Positions 24,547-32,671 of a DNA stretch of 56,601 nucleotides are shown one piece after another. This DNA comes from JAYRSJ01 sp041920215 (GTDB lineage Bacteria > Pseudomonadota > Gammaproteobacteria > Burkholderiales > Burkholderiaceae_C). The position numbers and the translations under genes are program-made. The notes under the pieces are model-generated. The model worked only from the letters and a program-made list of their open reading frames with translations, did not search any database and had not been told where the DNA came from. How positions within the stretch are numbered: the first letter of the stretch is position 1; the number at the start of each line of letters is the position of its first letter. Location: assembly GCA_041920215.1 (NCBI GenBank), contig JAYRSJ010000027.1:1-56601 (forward strand). Direction: 5' to 3'.

Positions 24547-26181
24547 ATGCGCTACACAGCCCATACCGACACCTTTGCCCACGACCATCTGCCGCCGCGC
24601 GAGCAATGGCCCGAGCTGATCTTCGAGCTGCCTGAACTGCAGTTCCCCGAGCGCCTCAACTGCGCCAGCGAGCTGCTGGACCGCTGGGTGGCGCAGGGCC
24701 AGGGCGAGCGCCTGTGCCTGCAGGGGGCCGACGGTCTGCGCTGGAGCTATGCCGAGCTGCAGGCGCGGGCCAACCGCATCGCGCGGGTGCTGGTCGAGGA
24801 CCTGGGCGTGCAGCCCGGCAACCGGGTGCTGCTGCGCGGCGCCAACACGCCGCAGCTGGCGGCCTGCTGGTTCGCGGTGCAGAAGGTGGGGGCGATCGCG
24901 GTCGCCACGATGCCGCTGCTGCGTGCCAAGGAGCTGGCGCAGGTGATCGACAAAGCCCAGGTCAGCCATGCCTTGTGCGATGCGCGTCTGGCCGAGGAGC
25001 TGGCGCTGGCGCAGACCCAGTGCAAGAGCCTGCGCAGCGTGCTGCATTTCTTCAACGCGGCCGAGGAAGGCCTGGAGGCCCGCGCCGCCGCCAAGCCGGC
25101 CAGCTTCGCCAATGTGGAGACCGCCGCCGAGGACTGCTGCCTGATCGCCTTCACCTCGGGCACCACCGGCCAGCCCAAGGGCACCATGCATTTCCACCGC
25201 GATGTGATGGCCATACTGCGCTGCTGGCCGCCGCACTGCCTGCGACCACAGGCCGACGATGTCTTCATCGGCAGCCCGCCGCTGGCCTTCACCTTCGGTC
25301 TGGGCGGCCTGCTGCTGTTTCCGATGAGCGTCGGCGCCTCCAGCGTGCTGCTGGAGAAGGCCTCGCCCGAGGCCTTGCTGCCGGCCATCGCACAGTACCG
25401 GGCCACGATCTGCTTCACCGCACCGACCTCCTACCGGGCGATGGCGGCCCTGGTCAAGGACCATGACATCAGCAGCCTGCGCCACTGCGTCAGCGCCGGC
25501 GAGGCGCTGCCGGCGGCCACCCGCCAGCTGTGGAAGCAGGCCAGCGGCATCGAGATGATCGACGGCATAGGCGCTACCGAGCTGCTGCACATCTTCATCT
25601 CGCACGACGAGGCGCATGCCAGGCCGGGTGCCACCGGCAAGCCCGTGCCCGGCTACCGCGCCTGCGTGCTGGACGAGGCGGGTCAGGTCTTGCCTGCCGG
25701 CCAGGTCGGCCGTCTTGCGGTCAAGGGGCCGACCGGCTGCCGCTATCTGGCCGACGATCGCCAGCAGGCCTATGTGCAGAAGGGCTGGAACCTCACCGGC
25801 GACGCCTATCTCGTCGATGCAGAGGGCTTCTTCATCTACCAGGCCCGCACCGACGACATGATCGTCTCGGGCGGCTACAACATTGCCGGCCCCGAGGTCG
25901 AGGCCTGCCTGCTGGCTCACCCCCAGGTGGCCGAGTGTGCGGTGATCGGTGTGGCCGATGAGCAGCGCGGTCAGATCGTCAAGGCCTTCGTCGTGCTGCG
26001 TCCCGGCGTGCAGGCGCAGCTGACACAAGACCCGTCCCTGGTGCGGGCGCTGCAGGATTATGTGAAGGCCAGCATCGCACCCTACAAATACCCGCGTGCG
26101 ATAGAGTTCCGCGCCAGCCTGCCGCGCACCGAGACGGGCAAGCTGCAGCGCTTCCGCCTGCGCCAAGAAGCCGCTTCCTGA
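24547..26181 (+). CDS. 2-aminobenzoate-CoA ligase (benzoate-CoA ligase family)
   Basis: A 544-residue AMP-forming acyl-CoA ligase of the benzoate-CoA ligase type, activating the aromatic acid to its CoA thioester. It has the P-loop-like FTSGTTGQPKGTMHFH, the A5 region DGIGATELLHIFISH, LTGDAYLVDAEGFFIYQARTDDMIVSGGYN (A7-A8), and the adenylation lysine in PRTETGKLQRFRLR. ATG 24547 is preferred to the TTG three bases before. Placed in an operon with the 2-aminobenzoyl-CoA monooxygenase and facing kynurenineless of the anthranilate-forming kyn genes, the expected substrate is 2-aminobenzoate; benzoate cannot be excluded from sequence alone. Confidence 0.9.
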   Translation: MRYTAHTDTFAHDHLPPREQWPELIFELPELQFPERLNCASELLDRWVAQGQGERLCLQGADGLRWSYAELQARANRIARVLVEDLGVQPGNRVLLRGANTPQLAACWFAVQKVGAIAVATMPLLRAKELAQVIDKAQVSHALCDARLAEELALAQTQCKSLRSVLHFFNAAEEGLEARAAAKPASFANVETAAEDCCLIAFTSGTTGQPKGTMHFHRDVMAILRCWPPHCLRPQADDVFIGSPPLAFTFGLGGLLLFPMSVGASSVLLEKASPEALLPAIAQYRATICFTAPTSYRAMAALVKDHDISSLRHCVSAGEALPAATRQLWKQASGIEMIDGIGATELLHIFISHDEAHARPGATGKPVPGYRACVLDEAGQVLPAGQVGRLAVKGPTGCRYLADDRQQAYVQKGWNLTGDAYLVDAEGFFIYQARTDDMIVSGGYNIAGPEVEACLLAHPQVAECAVIGVADEQRGQIVKAFVVLRPGVQAQLTQDPSLVRALQDYVKASIAPYKYPRAIEFRASLPRTETGKLQRFRLRQEAAS

Positions 26182-26229
26182 AACCCTAGCCTGAGTGAGC
26201 CACGCATCATGATGAGGACAACGACGACC

Positions 26230-27396
26230 ATGAAGAGAACGCTGATCTGTGTCGCCCTGGGTCTGCTGTCGGCCCAGCCGCTGCTGGCCGCGGACCGTCT
26301 CAAGGTGGGTCTGATGAGCACGCTGTCCGGCCCTGGCGCCGGCCTGGGCGTGGACATCCGTGACGGCTTCAGTCTGGCGCTGAAAACGCAGGGCGGCAAG
26401 CTCGGCGGCCTGCCGACCGAGCTGGTGATCGCCGACGATCAGGCCAATCCGGAGATCGCCAAGCAGACCTCGGACCGCCTGATCAAGCGCGACAAGGTCG
26501 ACCTGATGACCGGCATCGTGTTCTCCAACGTGATGCTGGCGGTAGGCCCCAGCGTGTTCGCCGCCAAGGTGCCCTACATCAGTGCCAATGCCGGCCCCTC
26601 GCAGTACGCCGGCGAGCAGTGCAACCCCTACTTCTTCAACGTGGCCTGGCAGAACGACAATCTGCACGAGGCGGTCGGCAAGACGGTGCAGGACAAGGGC
26701 TTCAAGAAGGTGGTCGTGCTGGCGCCCAACTACCCGGCGGGCAAGGATGCGATCACCGGCTTCAAGCGCTTCTACAAGGGCGCGGTGGCCGAGGAGATCT
26801 ACACCAAGCTGGGCCAGCTGGACTATTCGGCTGAGCTGGCGCAGGCCCGCGCTGCGAAGCCCGACGCGATGTACATCTTCCTGCCCGGCGGCATGGGCAT
26901 CAACTTCATCAAGCAGTTTGTCGGCGCCGGCCTCTCCAAGGACATCACCTTGTTCGGCCCCGGCTTCTCGGCCGACGAGGATGTGATCAAGGCGGTGGGC
27001 GAGCCCATGCTGGGCATGTTCAACAGCTCGCACTGGGCCCACGATATGGACAACCCGGCCAACCGCAAGTTTGTGGCCGACTTCCAGAAGGAGTACGGCC
27101 GGCTGCCCTCGCTCTACGCCAGCCAGGGCTATGACGCGGCCCTGCTGATGGATGCCGCGGTGCGCGATGTCAAGGGCCGGATCGAGGACCAGCCCGCGCT
27201 GCTGAAGGCCATCAAGGCGGCGCGCTTCGCCTCGGTGCGCGGGCCCTTCAAGTTTGGCCACAACCAGTATCCGGTGCAGGACTACTACACCCGCGTCATC
27301 GTCAAGGACGCGCAGGGTCGCATCACCAACAAGACCTTGGGCAAGGTGTTCAGCAACCATGCCGACGCCTATGCCGCTTCCTGCCAGATGAAGTAA
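26230..27396 (+). CDS. ABC transporter substrate-binding protein (branched-chain/aromatic type)
   Basis: A periplasmic binding protein of 388 residues from ATG 26230 (an ATG at 26209 would add seven). The signal peptide is MKRTLICVALGLLSAQPLLA. The mature part has the Peripla_BP_6 features GLMSTLSGPGAGLGVDIRDGF and VVVLAPNYPAGKDAITGFK. Family members bind branched-chain amino acids, aromatic acids or amides. Since it sits directly behind the aminobenzoate ligase, uptake of anthranilate or a related aromatic acid is the likely job, by inference. The importer continues with two permeases and two ATPases. Confidence 0.88.
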   Translation: MKRTLICVALGLLSAQPLLAADRLKVGLMSTLSGPGAGLGVDIRDGFSLALKTQGGKLGGLPTELVIADDQANPEIAKQTSDRLIKRDKVDLMTGIVFSNVMLAVGPSVFAAKVPYISANAGPSQYAGEQCNPYFFNVAWQNDNLHEAVGKTVQDKGFKKVVVLAPNYPAGKDAITGFKRFYKGAVAEEIYTKLGQLDYSAELAQARAAKPDAMYIFLPGGMGINFIKQFVGAGLSKDITLFGPGFSADEDVIKAVGEPMLGMFNSSHWAHDMDNPANRKFVADFQKEYGRLPSLYASQGYDAALLMDAAVRDVKGRIEDQPALLKAIKAARFASVRGPFKFGHNQYPVQDYYTRVIVKDAQGRITNKTLGKVFSNHADAYAASCQMK

Positions 27397-27411
27397 GCGA
27401 GCGGGCCGCCG

Positions 27412-28332
27412 ATGGACTGGATCCTCGTCGCCGAGCAACTGCTCAACGGCCTGCAGTTCGGACTGATGCTGTTCCTGCTGGCCGCCGGGCTGACCCTGGT
27501 GTTCGGCATCATGGACATGATCAATCTGGCCCATGGCTCGCTGTATATGGTGGGGGCCTATCTGACCGCGGCGGTGGCCCAGGCCAGCGGTTCCTTCCTG
27601 CTGGCTGTGCTGGCCGCGCTGGGCGGCACCGCGCTGCTGGGCATGCTGCTGGAGCTGGCGCTGCTGCGCCGGCTCTATGCCCGCGACCATCTGAGCCAGG
27701 TGCTGGCCACCTTTGCGCTGATCCTGATGCTGAACGAGGGCGTGCGCATGATCTGGGGCGAGCAGCCGCTGATGCTGAACACGCCGGCCGCGCTGTCCGG
27801 CCCGGTGGAGCTGCTGCCGGGCCTGCTCTATCCGGCCTATCGGCTGCTGATCATCGTGGTGGGCCTGGGCGTGGCGCTGCTGCTCTATCTGCTGGTGACG
27901 CGCACCCGGGTCGGCATGTGGGTGCGGGCCGGTGCCTCCAACCGCGCCATGGCCACCGCGATGGGCATAGACATACGCTGGCTGTTCACCGCGGTGTTCG
28001 GCTTCGGTGCGGCGCTGTGCGCGCTGGCCGGTGCGCTGCTGGGGCCACTGCTGGCGGTGCAGGTGGGCATGGGTGAGAGCATCCTGATCATGGCCTTCGT
28101 CGTGATCGTGATCGGTGGCATAGGCTCGATACGCGGCGCCCTGGTCGGTGCGCTGCTGGTGGGCCTGGTCGATACCGCCAGCCGCACCCTGCTGCCGGCC
28201 CTGCTGCGCCAGCTGGCCTCGCCCGAGCTGGCCGCCAGCCTCGGGCCGGCACTGGCCTCCATCCTGATCTATCTGCTGATGGCGGCGGTGCTGTTCTGGA
28301 AACCCCAGGGCCTGTTCCCGGCGCGCGGCTGA
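27412..28332 (+). CDS. branched-chain-type ABC permease (LivH-like)
   Basis: A 306-residue permease with about eight membrane helices; NGLQFGLMLFLLAAGLTLVFGIMDMINLAHGS is the LivH signature start, and GGIGSIRGALVGALLVGL the conserved cytoplasmic-loop region that contacts the ATPase. It lies 15 bases after the binding-protein gene. It pairs with the LivM-like permease that follows to form the membrane channel of the presumed aromatic-acid importer. Confidence 0.92.
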   Translation: MDWILVAEQLLNGLQFGLMLFLLAAGLTLVFGIMDMINLAHGSLYMVGAYLTAAVAQASGSFLLAVLAALGGTALLGMLLELALLRRLYARDHLSQVLATFALILMLNEGVRMIWGEQPLMLNTPAALSGPVELLPGLLYPAYRLLIIVVGLGVALLLYLLVTRTRVGMWVRAGASNRAMATAMGIDIRWLFTAVFGFGAALCALAGALLGPLLAVQVGMGESILIMAFVVIVIGGIGSIRGALVGALLVGLVDTASRTLLPALLRQLASPELAASLGPALASILIYLLMAAVLFWKPQGLFPARG

Positions 28333-28355
28333 GCCAAGCGGACTACTTTCTTCTG

Positions 28356-29318
28356 ATGCGCGACTCCCTTCTCCATCACCGCGGCCTCGGCCGCTGGGCC
28401 AGTCTGGCGCTGCTGCTGGCGCTGGCCGCGCTACCGCCGCTGCTGAGCGCGCTGGGCCTGGACTTCTACACCAGCGTGGCCAGCCGCATCCTGATCTTCG
28501 CGATCGCCGCCACCAGCCTGAACCTGATCCTGGGCTTTGGCGGCATGGTGAGCTTCGGCCATGCGGCCTATATGGGCCTGGGCGCCTACACGGTGGCGAT
28601 ACTGGCGCAGTCCGGCCTGCACCAGGCCTGGATCGCCTGGCCCGCGGCCATGGCGGTCAGTGCGCTGGCGGCGGCGCTGATTGGCGCGATCAGCCTGCGC
28701 ACCCGGGGCGTCTACTTCATCATGATCACGCTGGCCTTCGCCCAGATGTTCTATTACCTGGTGGTCTCGCTGAAGGCCTATGGCGGCGACGACGGCCTGC
28801 CGCTGGCGCAGCGCTCCAGCCTGCCCGGCCTCGATCTGTTCAACGACGCGCAGTTCTTCTGGCTGGTGCTGGCGCTGGCGGCCGCGGTGATGCTGGGAGT
28901 GCAGCGCCTGCTCAACGCGCCCTTCGGCTGGTTGCTGCAGGGCATCAAGGAGAACGAAACCCGCATGCGCGCGGTGGGCACCCCGGTGTTCGCGGTGCAA
29001 TGGACGGCCTTTGTGCTGGCCGGCGCCTTGGCCGGCCTGGCCGGCGCACTGCTGGCCAACCAGAACGGCCTGGTGACGCCGCACATGATGCACTGGTCGC
29101 AGTCGGGTCAGCTGATGATCATGGTGATCATCGGCGGCGCTGGCTCGCTGTGGGGCGGGGTGCTGGGCGCCGCGGCGCTGCTATTGCTGGAGGAAAGCCT
29201 GTCGGCCTATACCCTGCACTGGCAGATGGGCCTGGGCCTGCTGCTCCTGCTGGTGGTGCTGGCCGCGCCCCAGGGACTGGCCGGCCTGCTGATGCGCGCG
29301 AGGCGTCGCCATGGCTGA
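28356..29318 (+). CDS. branched-chain-type ABC permease (LivM-like)
   Basis: A 320-residue permease with about nine hydrophobic segments; ATSLNLILGFGGMVSFGHAAYMGLGAY is the LivM hallmark, and IIGGAGSLWGGVLGAAALLLLEE the loop that meets the ATPase. Some LivM proteins carry a long C-terminal ATPase fusion; this one does not. Its end overlaps the next ATPase gene by eight bases. Confidence 0.92.
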   Translation: MRDSLLHHRGLGRWASLALLLALAALPPLLSALGLDFYTSVASRILIFAIAATSLNLILGFGGMVSFGHAAYMGLGAYTVAILAQSGLHQAWIAWPAAMAVSALAAALIGAISLRTRGVYFIMITLAFAQMFYYLVVSLKAYGGDDGLPLAQRSSLPGLDLFNDAQFFWLVLALAAAVMLGVQRLLNAPFGWLLQGIKENETRMRAVGTPVFAVQWTAFVLAGALAGLAGALLANQNGLVTPHMMHWSQSGQLMIMVIIGGAGSLWGGVLGAAALLLLEESLSAYTLHWQMGLGLLLLLVVLAAPQGLAGLLMRARRRHG

Positions 29319-30078
29319 GGCCCGCAACCTGCTTCAGGTGCAGGGCCTGGTCAAGCGCTTCGGTGCGCTGCTGGCCACCGATGCGGCCAGCTTCTCGGTC
29401 CGCGAGGGCGAGGTCCACGCACTGATCGGCCCCAATGGCGCGGGCAAGACCACGCTGATCCACCAGATCTCGGGCGCGCTGCGGCCCGATGCTGGCCAGG
29501 TGCTGTTCAAGGGGCAAGACCTGACCCAGGCCTCGATGGCCCGCCATGTTCAGGCCGGCGTAGTGCGTTCCTACCAGATCACCAGCATCTTCAAACGCTT
29601 CAGCGTGCTGGACAATCTGGCCCTGGCGGTGCATGCCCGCGAGGGCGGTGCCCGGCGCTGGTGGCGGCCCGCGCGGGCCGACCATATCGCCTATGCCCGG
29701 GCCGAGGCGCTGGGCCAGAAGGTGGGGCTCGCGGCCCAGCTGGACCGTGCCGCCGGCAGCCTGGCCCATGGCGAGCAGCGCCAGCTGGAACTGGGCCTGG
29801 CGCTGGCCGCTAGGCCGCGCCTGCTGCTGCTGGACGAGCCCATGGCCGGCATGGGGCCGGACGAAAGCGAGCGCATGGTCGAGCTGCTGCAGCAGCTGCG
29901 GCAAAACCTGACCCTGCTGCTGGTGGAACACGATATGGACGCGGTGTTCCGCCTGGCCGACCGCATCTCGGTGCTGGTGTTCGGCAGCGTGATCGCCAGC
30001 GGCACGCCCGATCAGATACGCGACGACGCCGAGGTGCGCAAAGCCTATCTGGGTGACGAGCTGGAGGGCATGGCATGA
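29311..30078 (+). CDS. ABC transporter ATPase (LivG-like)
   Basis: A 255-residue ATP-binding subunit: Walker A GPNGAGKT, a signature loop at the slightly unusual LAHGEQRQLELGLAL (in place of LSGGQ; common in LivG as LPYGxQRxLE), Walker B LLLLDEPMAGMG and the switch His in LLVEHDMD. It overlaps both neighbouring genes (8 and 4 bases) and pairs with the LivF-like ATPase. Confidence 0.93.
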   Translation: MAEARNLLQVQGLVKRFGALLATDAASFSVREGEVHALIGPNGAGKTTLIHQISGALRPDAGQVLFKGQDLTQASMARHVQAGVVRSYQITSIFKRFSVLDNLALAVHAREGGARRWWRPARADHIAYARAEALGQKVGLAAQLDRAAGSLAHGEQRQLELGLALAARPRLLLLDEPMAGMGPDESERMVELLQQLRQNLTLLLVEHDMDAVFRLADRISVLVFGSVIASGTPDQIRDDAEVRKAYLGDELEGMA

Positions 30079-30812
30079 GCGCTGCAGCAAGCGGTGGCAG
30101 GGGCGAGCTCTTGCTGGAGGTCAGCGGCCTGGAGGCGGCCTATGGCGCCAGCCAGGTGCTGTTCGGCGTCGATCTGCAGATGCACGGTGGCGAGGTCGCG
30201 ACGCTGCTGGGACGCAACGGCATGGGCAAGACCAGCCTCTTGCGTTGTCTGGTGGGATGGCTCAGACCCAGCGGCGGTACGCTGCGCTTCGCCGGCGAAA
30301 ACATCGCCGGCTGGAGCGCCGACCGCATTGCCCGCCTCGGCCTGGCGGTGGTGCCCGAGGGCCGCCAGGTCTTTCCCAACCTGACGGTGCGTGAGCATTT
30401 GCATGCCTTCGCAGCGAACCGCAGCCGCGCCGCCACCCCCTGGGACGAGGAGCGTGTGTTCGCGCTGTTTCCGCGTCTGCAGGAGCGGGCCCAGCATCTG
30501 GGCAACCAGCTCAGCGGCGGTGAGCAGCAGATGCTGGCGATAGGCCGAGCCCTGGTGAGCAATCCGCGCCTGCTGATCCTGGACGAGGCCAGCGAGGGCC
30601 TGGCCCCGCTGATACGCGAGGAGATCTGGCGCTGCCTGGCCCAGCTGCGCGCCCAGGGGCAGACCATTCTGGTGGTGGACAAGTATGTGCGCCGCCTGAT
30701 CCAGCTGGCCGACCATCACAGCATCGTCGAACGCGGCCGGGTGGTGTGGCGCGGCGACTCGGCCAGCCTCGATGCCGATCACACGCTTTGGCAGCGCTAT
30801 CTGGGAGTCTGA
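30075..30812 (+). CDS. ABC transporter ATPase (LivF-like)
   Basis: A 245-residue ATP-binding subunit with Walker A GRNGMGKTS, signature LSGGEQQMLAIGRAL and Walker B LLILDEASEGLAP. The position after Walker B where transport ATPases usually have Pro (DEP) is Ala here, and the switch-His region reads LVVDKYVRRL instead of the usual VEQ form. The changes could slow the ATPase but are seen in some LivF proteins. Its TGA is followed at once by the ATG of the thioesterase gene. Confidence 0.92.
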   Translation: MSAAASGGRGELLLEVSGLEAAYGASQVLFGVDLQMHGGEVATLLGRNGMGKTSLLRCLVGWLRPSGGTLRFAGENIAGWSADRIARLGLAVVPEGRQVFPNLTVREHLHAFAANRSRAATPWDEERVFALFPRLQERAQHLGNQLSGGEQQMLAIGRALVSNPRLLILDEASEGLAPLIREEIWRCLAQLRAQGQTILVVDKYVRRLIQLADHHSIVERGRVVWRGDSASLDADHTLWQRYLGV

Positions 30813-31238
30813 ATGGCCAGCTACGAACGACGGGAACTGGTGCGTTTCGGCCATTGCGACCCGGCCGGCATCGTTTTTTACCCGCGCTATTTCGAGATGC
30901 TCAACGCCTGCGTGGAGGACTGGTTCACGCAGGGCCTGGGCATCGACTATGCCGAGCTGCTGGGGCCACGCCGGGTGGGCATGCCCACCGTGCAGCTGAA
31001 CACCGAGTTCAAGCGCGTCAGCCGCATGGGCGATTGGCTGACCCAGACCCTCACCCTCGTCAGGCTGGGGCGCAGCTCGCTGACGCTGGACCTGCGCTTC
31101 AGGGGCAGCGACGGCGATGATGAGCGGGTGGCCTTTCAGCAAGTGCTGGTGTGTACCTCGCTGGAGTCGCACCGGCCGATTCCCTTTCCCGATGACCTGC
31201 GCGCCGCACTTGAACGCGCGCAAGGAGTGAGCCCATGA
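30813..31238 (+). CDS. 4-hydroxybenzoyl-CoA-type hotdog thioesterase
   Basis: A 141-residue single hotdog-domain acyl-CoA thioesterase. The N-terminal RFGHCDPAGIVFYPRYFEMLNACVEDWF holds the catalytic aspartate of the 4-HBT class. It is in the anthranilate/transporter operon with no gap before it and a 4-base overlap after it. It probably releases CoA from dead-end thioesters such as excess 2-aminobenzoyl-CoA or ring-opened products; the actual substrate is not visible. Confidence 0.88.
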   Translation: MASYERRELVRFGHCDPAGIVFYPRYFEMLNACVEDWFTQGLGIDYAELLGPRRVGMPTVQLNTEFKRVSRMGDWLTQTLTLVRLGRSSLTLDLRFRGSDGDDERVAFQQVLVCTSLESHRPIPFPDDLRAALERAQGVSP

Positions 31239-31654
31239 GCAGTACCGACAACGACAAAAAAACCCTCCTGCAACCCGCCGGCTGGGCCGCCCCCAAGGGC
31301 TATGCCAATGGCGTGGCCGCCACGGGCCGCCAGCATGTCTTCGTGGCCGGGCAGATCGGCTGGAACGCGCAATGCGAATTCGAGAGCGACGACTTCGTCG
31401 CCCAGGTGCGGCAGACGCTCGTCAACATCAAGGCGGTGCTGGCTGAGGCCGGCGCTGCGCCCCGGCACATCACCCGCATGACTTGGTATGTGGTCGACAA
31501 GCGCGAGTACCTGGCCCGCGGCCGCGAGGTGGGCGCGGTCTACCGCGAGGTGCTGGGCCAGGAATACGGCATCGCGATGACGGCTGTGCAGGTGGTGGCG
31601 CTGATGGAAGACCGGGCCAAGGTGGAGATCGAGGTCACTGCGGTGCTGCCCTAA
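31235..31654 (+). CDS. RidA-family protein (enamine/imine hydrolase type)
   Basis: A 139-residue YjgF/YER057c/UK114-family protein; the fold's GQIGWNAQCEF, VRQTLVNIKAVLAEAGAAPRHITRMTWYV and VVALMEDRAKVEIEVTAVLP segments are clear. True RidA proteins keep an arginine near residue 105 that binds the carboxylate. This subgroup has R in MEDRAKVEIE, but I cannot confirm the alignment by eye. It ends the anthranilate operon. The ring-reduction step of that pathway leaves an enamine, so a RidA-type deaminase would fit. Its stop overlaps that of the convergent LysR gene by four bases. Confidence 0.88.
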   Translation: MSSTDNDKKTLLQPAGWAAPKGYANGVAATGRQHVFVAGQIGWNAQCEFESDDFVAQVRQTLVNIKAVLAEAGAAPRHITRMTWYVVDKREYLARGREVGAVYREVLGQEYGIAMTAVQVVALMEDRAKVEIEVTAVLP

Positions 31655-32544
31655 CGCTTGGGGCTCAGGGCCAGGAAATGCTCACGCAGCGCCGCCGGCG
31701 AGTCCCTGCGCCAGGCGGCGAAGACCGCCGAGGCTTCGATGGACTCCGCCAGGGGCTTGAACACCGCACCCTGGATGCCGGCCTGTTTGAACGCCGCTGG
31801 CACGATGGAGACGCCCAGGCCCTGGGCCACCAGCGAGACCACCGAGAGCCAGTGCCGGCCCTCGTGCTGCAGGCGCGGGTAGAAGCCCTGGCTGCGGCAC
31901 ATCTCGATGATGCGGGCGTGGTAGTCGGGCGAGCCCTTGCGCGAGAACAGGATGAAGGGCTGCTCGCTCAAGGCGGCCAGTGCCACCTGGCGCCTTGCCG
32001 CCATGGCGTGGCCAACCGGCAGGCAGGCCAGGAAGGGCTCGCTGTACAGCGGCCGGCTGGCCAGGCCGGGCGGCAGGCGGTCGCTGTGCAGCAGGGCCAG
32101 GTCCAGTTCCTCGTGCAGCAGGGCCTCGATCTGGTCCTGCGAGTTCAGCTCCACCACCACCACCTCGACCTTGGGGTAGCGCGTCTGGAAATCCTGCAGC
32201 CAGCCGGCCAGGCCATGGAAGAGGGTGGAGCCGACAAAGCCCAGGCGCAGCCGCCCCACCTCGCCGGCCTGCACCTCGCGGGCCAGCGCGCAGGCGTCCT
32301 CGGCGCGGCTGAGCAGGGCTTGGGCGCTGAGGCGAAAGGCCTCGCCGGCCGGTGTCAGGCGCACGCCCTTGCTGTCGCGATCGAACAGGCGCGCGCCGAC
32401 ATTGGCCTCCAGCTGCTGGATTGCCACCGACAGCGGCGGCTGCGAGATCGCTAGACGCTGCGCCGCGCGGCCGTAATGCAGCTCCTCGGCCAGCGCGACG
32501 AAGTAGCGCAGATGGCGGAATTCCAGTCGGCTGGCGAGGGTCAT
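31651..32544 (-). CDS. LysR-family regulator, probable regulator of gcdH
   Basis: A 297-residue LysR regulator: N-terminal winged HTH (about residues 8-66, with RHLRYFVALAEELHYGRAAQRL and SQPPLSVAIQQLE) and a C-terminal effector-binding domain. It is divergent from gcdH with a 127-bp gap holding a palindrome and a pair of direct repeats, the usual LysR arrangement. GcdR-type regulators beside gcdH answer to glutarate in other proteobacteria; that is known for the family, not shown here. The stop codon overlaps the RidA gene on the other strand. Confidence 0.9.
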   Translation of the reverse strand: MTLASRLEFRHLRYFVALAEELHYGRAAQRLAISQPPLSVAIQQLEANVGARLFDRDSKGVRLTPAGEAFRLSAQALLSRAEDACALAREVQAGEVGRLRLGFVGSTLFHGLAGWLQDFQTRYPKVEVVVVELNSQDQIEALLHEELDLALLHSDRLPPGLASRPLYSEPFLACLPVGHAMAARRQVALAALSEQPFILFSRKGSPDYHARIIEMCRSQGFYPRLQHEGRHWLSVVSLVAQGLGVSIVPAAFKQAGIQGAVFKPLAESIEASAVFAAWRRDSPAALREHFLALSPKR

Positions 32545-32552
32545 AGCGGTTG

Positions 32553-32594
32553 CGAATCGTCGGAGTGGAACTCCGAATTGGACACGAATCGTCG
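32553..32594. promoter_or_regulatory. LysR operator candidate between lysR and gcdH
   Basis: CGAATCGTCG occurs twice as a direct repeat (32553-32562 and 32585-32594), 32 bp apart or about three helix turns. Between them CGGAGT-GGA-ACTCCG (32561-32575) is a perfect 6-3-6 palindrome. Activation-plus-autoregulation layouts of LysR proteins often look like this. Confidence 0.6.
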
Positions 32595-32671
32595 CACGCG
32601 GAATACTCCGGGCCAGCGTCGCGGCCCTGGACGGGGGCTGGGCTCAACGATTCATGCAGGAGAACTTCATC

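Noticed and set aside
24508..27690. An open antisense frame of more than 1000 codons opposite the CoA ligase and binding-protein genes
   Set aside because: It is a by-product of high GC and strong codon bias in the real plus-strand genes; the translation is rich in His, Gln, Arg and Ala without any domain pattern. The same applies to long antisense frames at 8702-10963 opposite clpA and 13993-15927 opposite the peptidase gene.
30075..30812. LivF-like ATPase as a degenerate, inactive subunit
   Set aside because: Walker A, signature and the Walker B acidic pair are intact; the DEA in place of DEP and missing switch His are not enough to call it broken.
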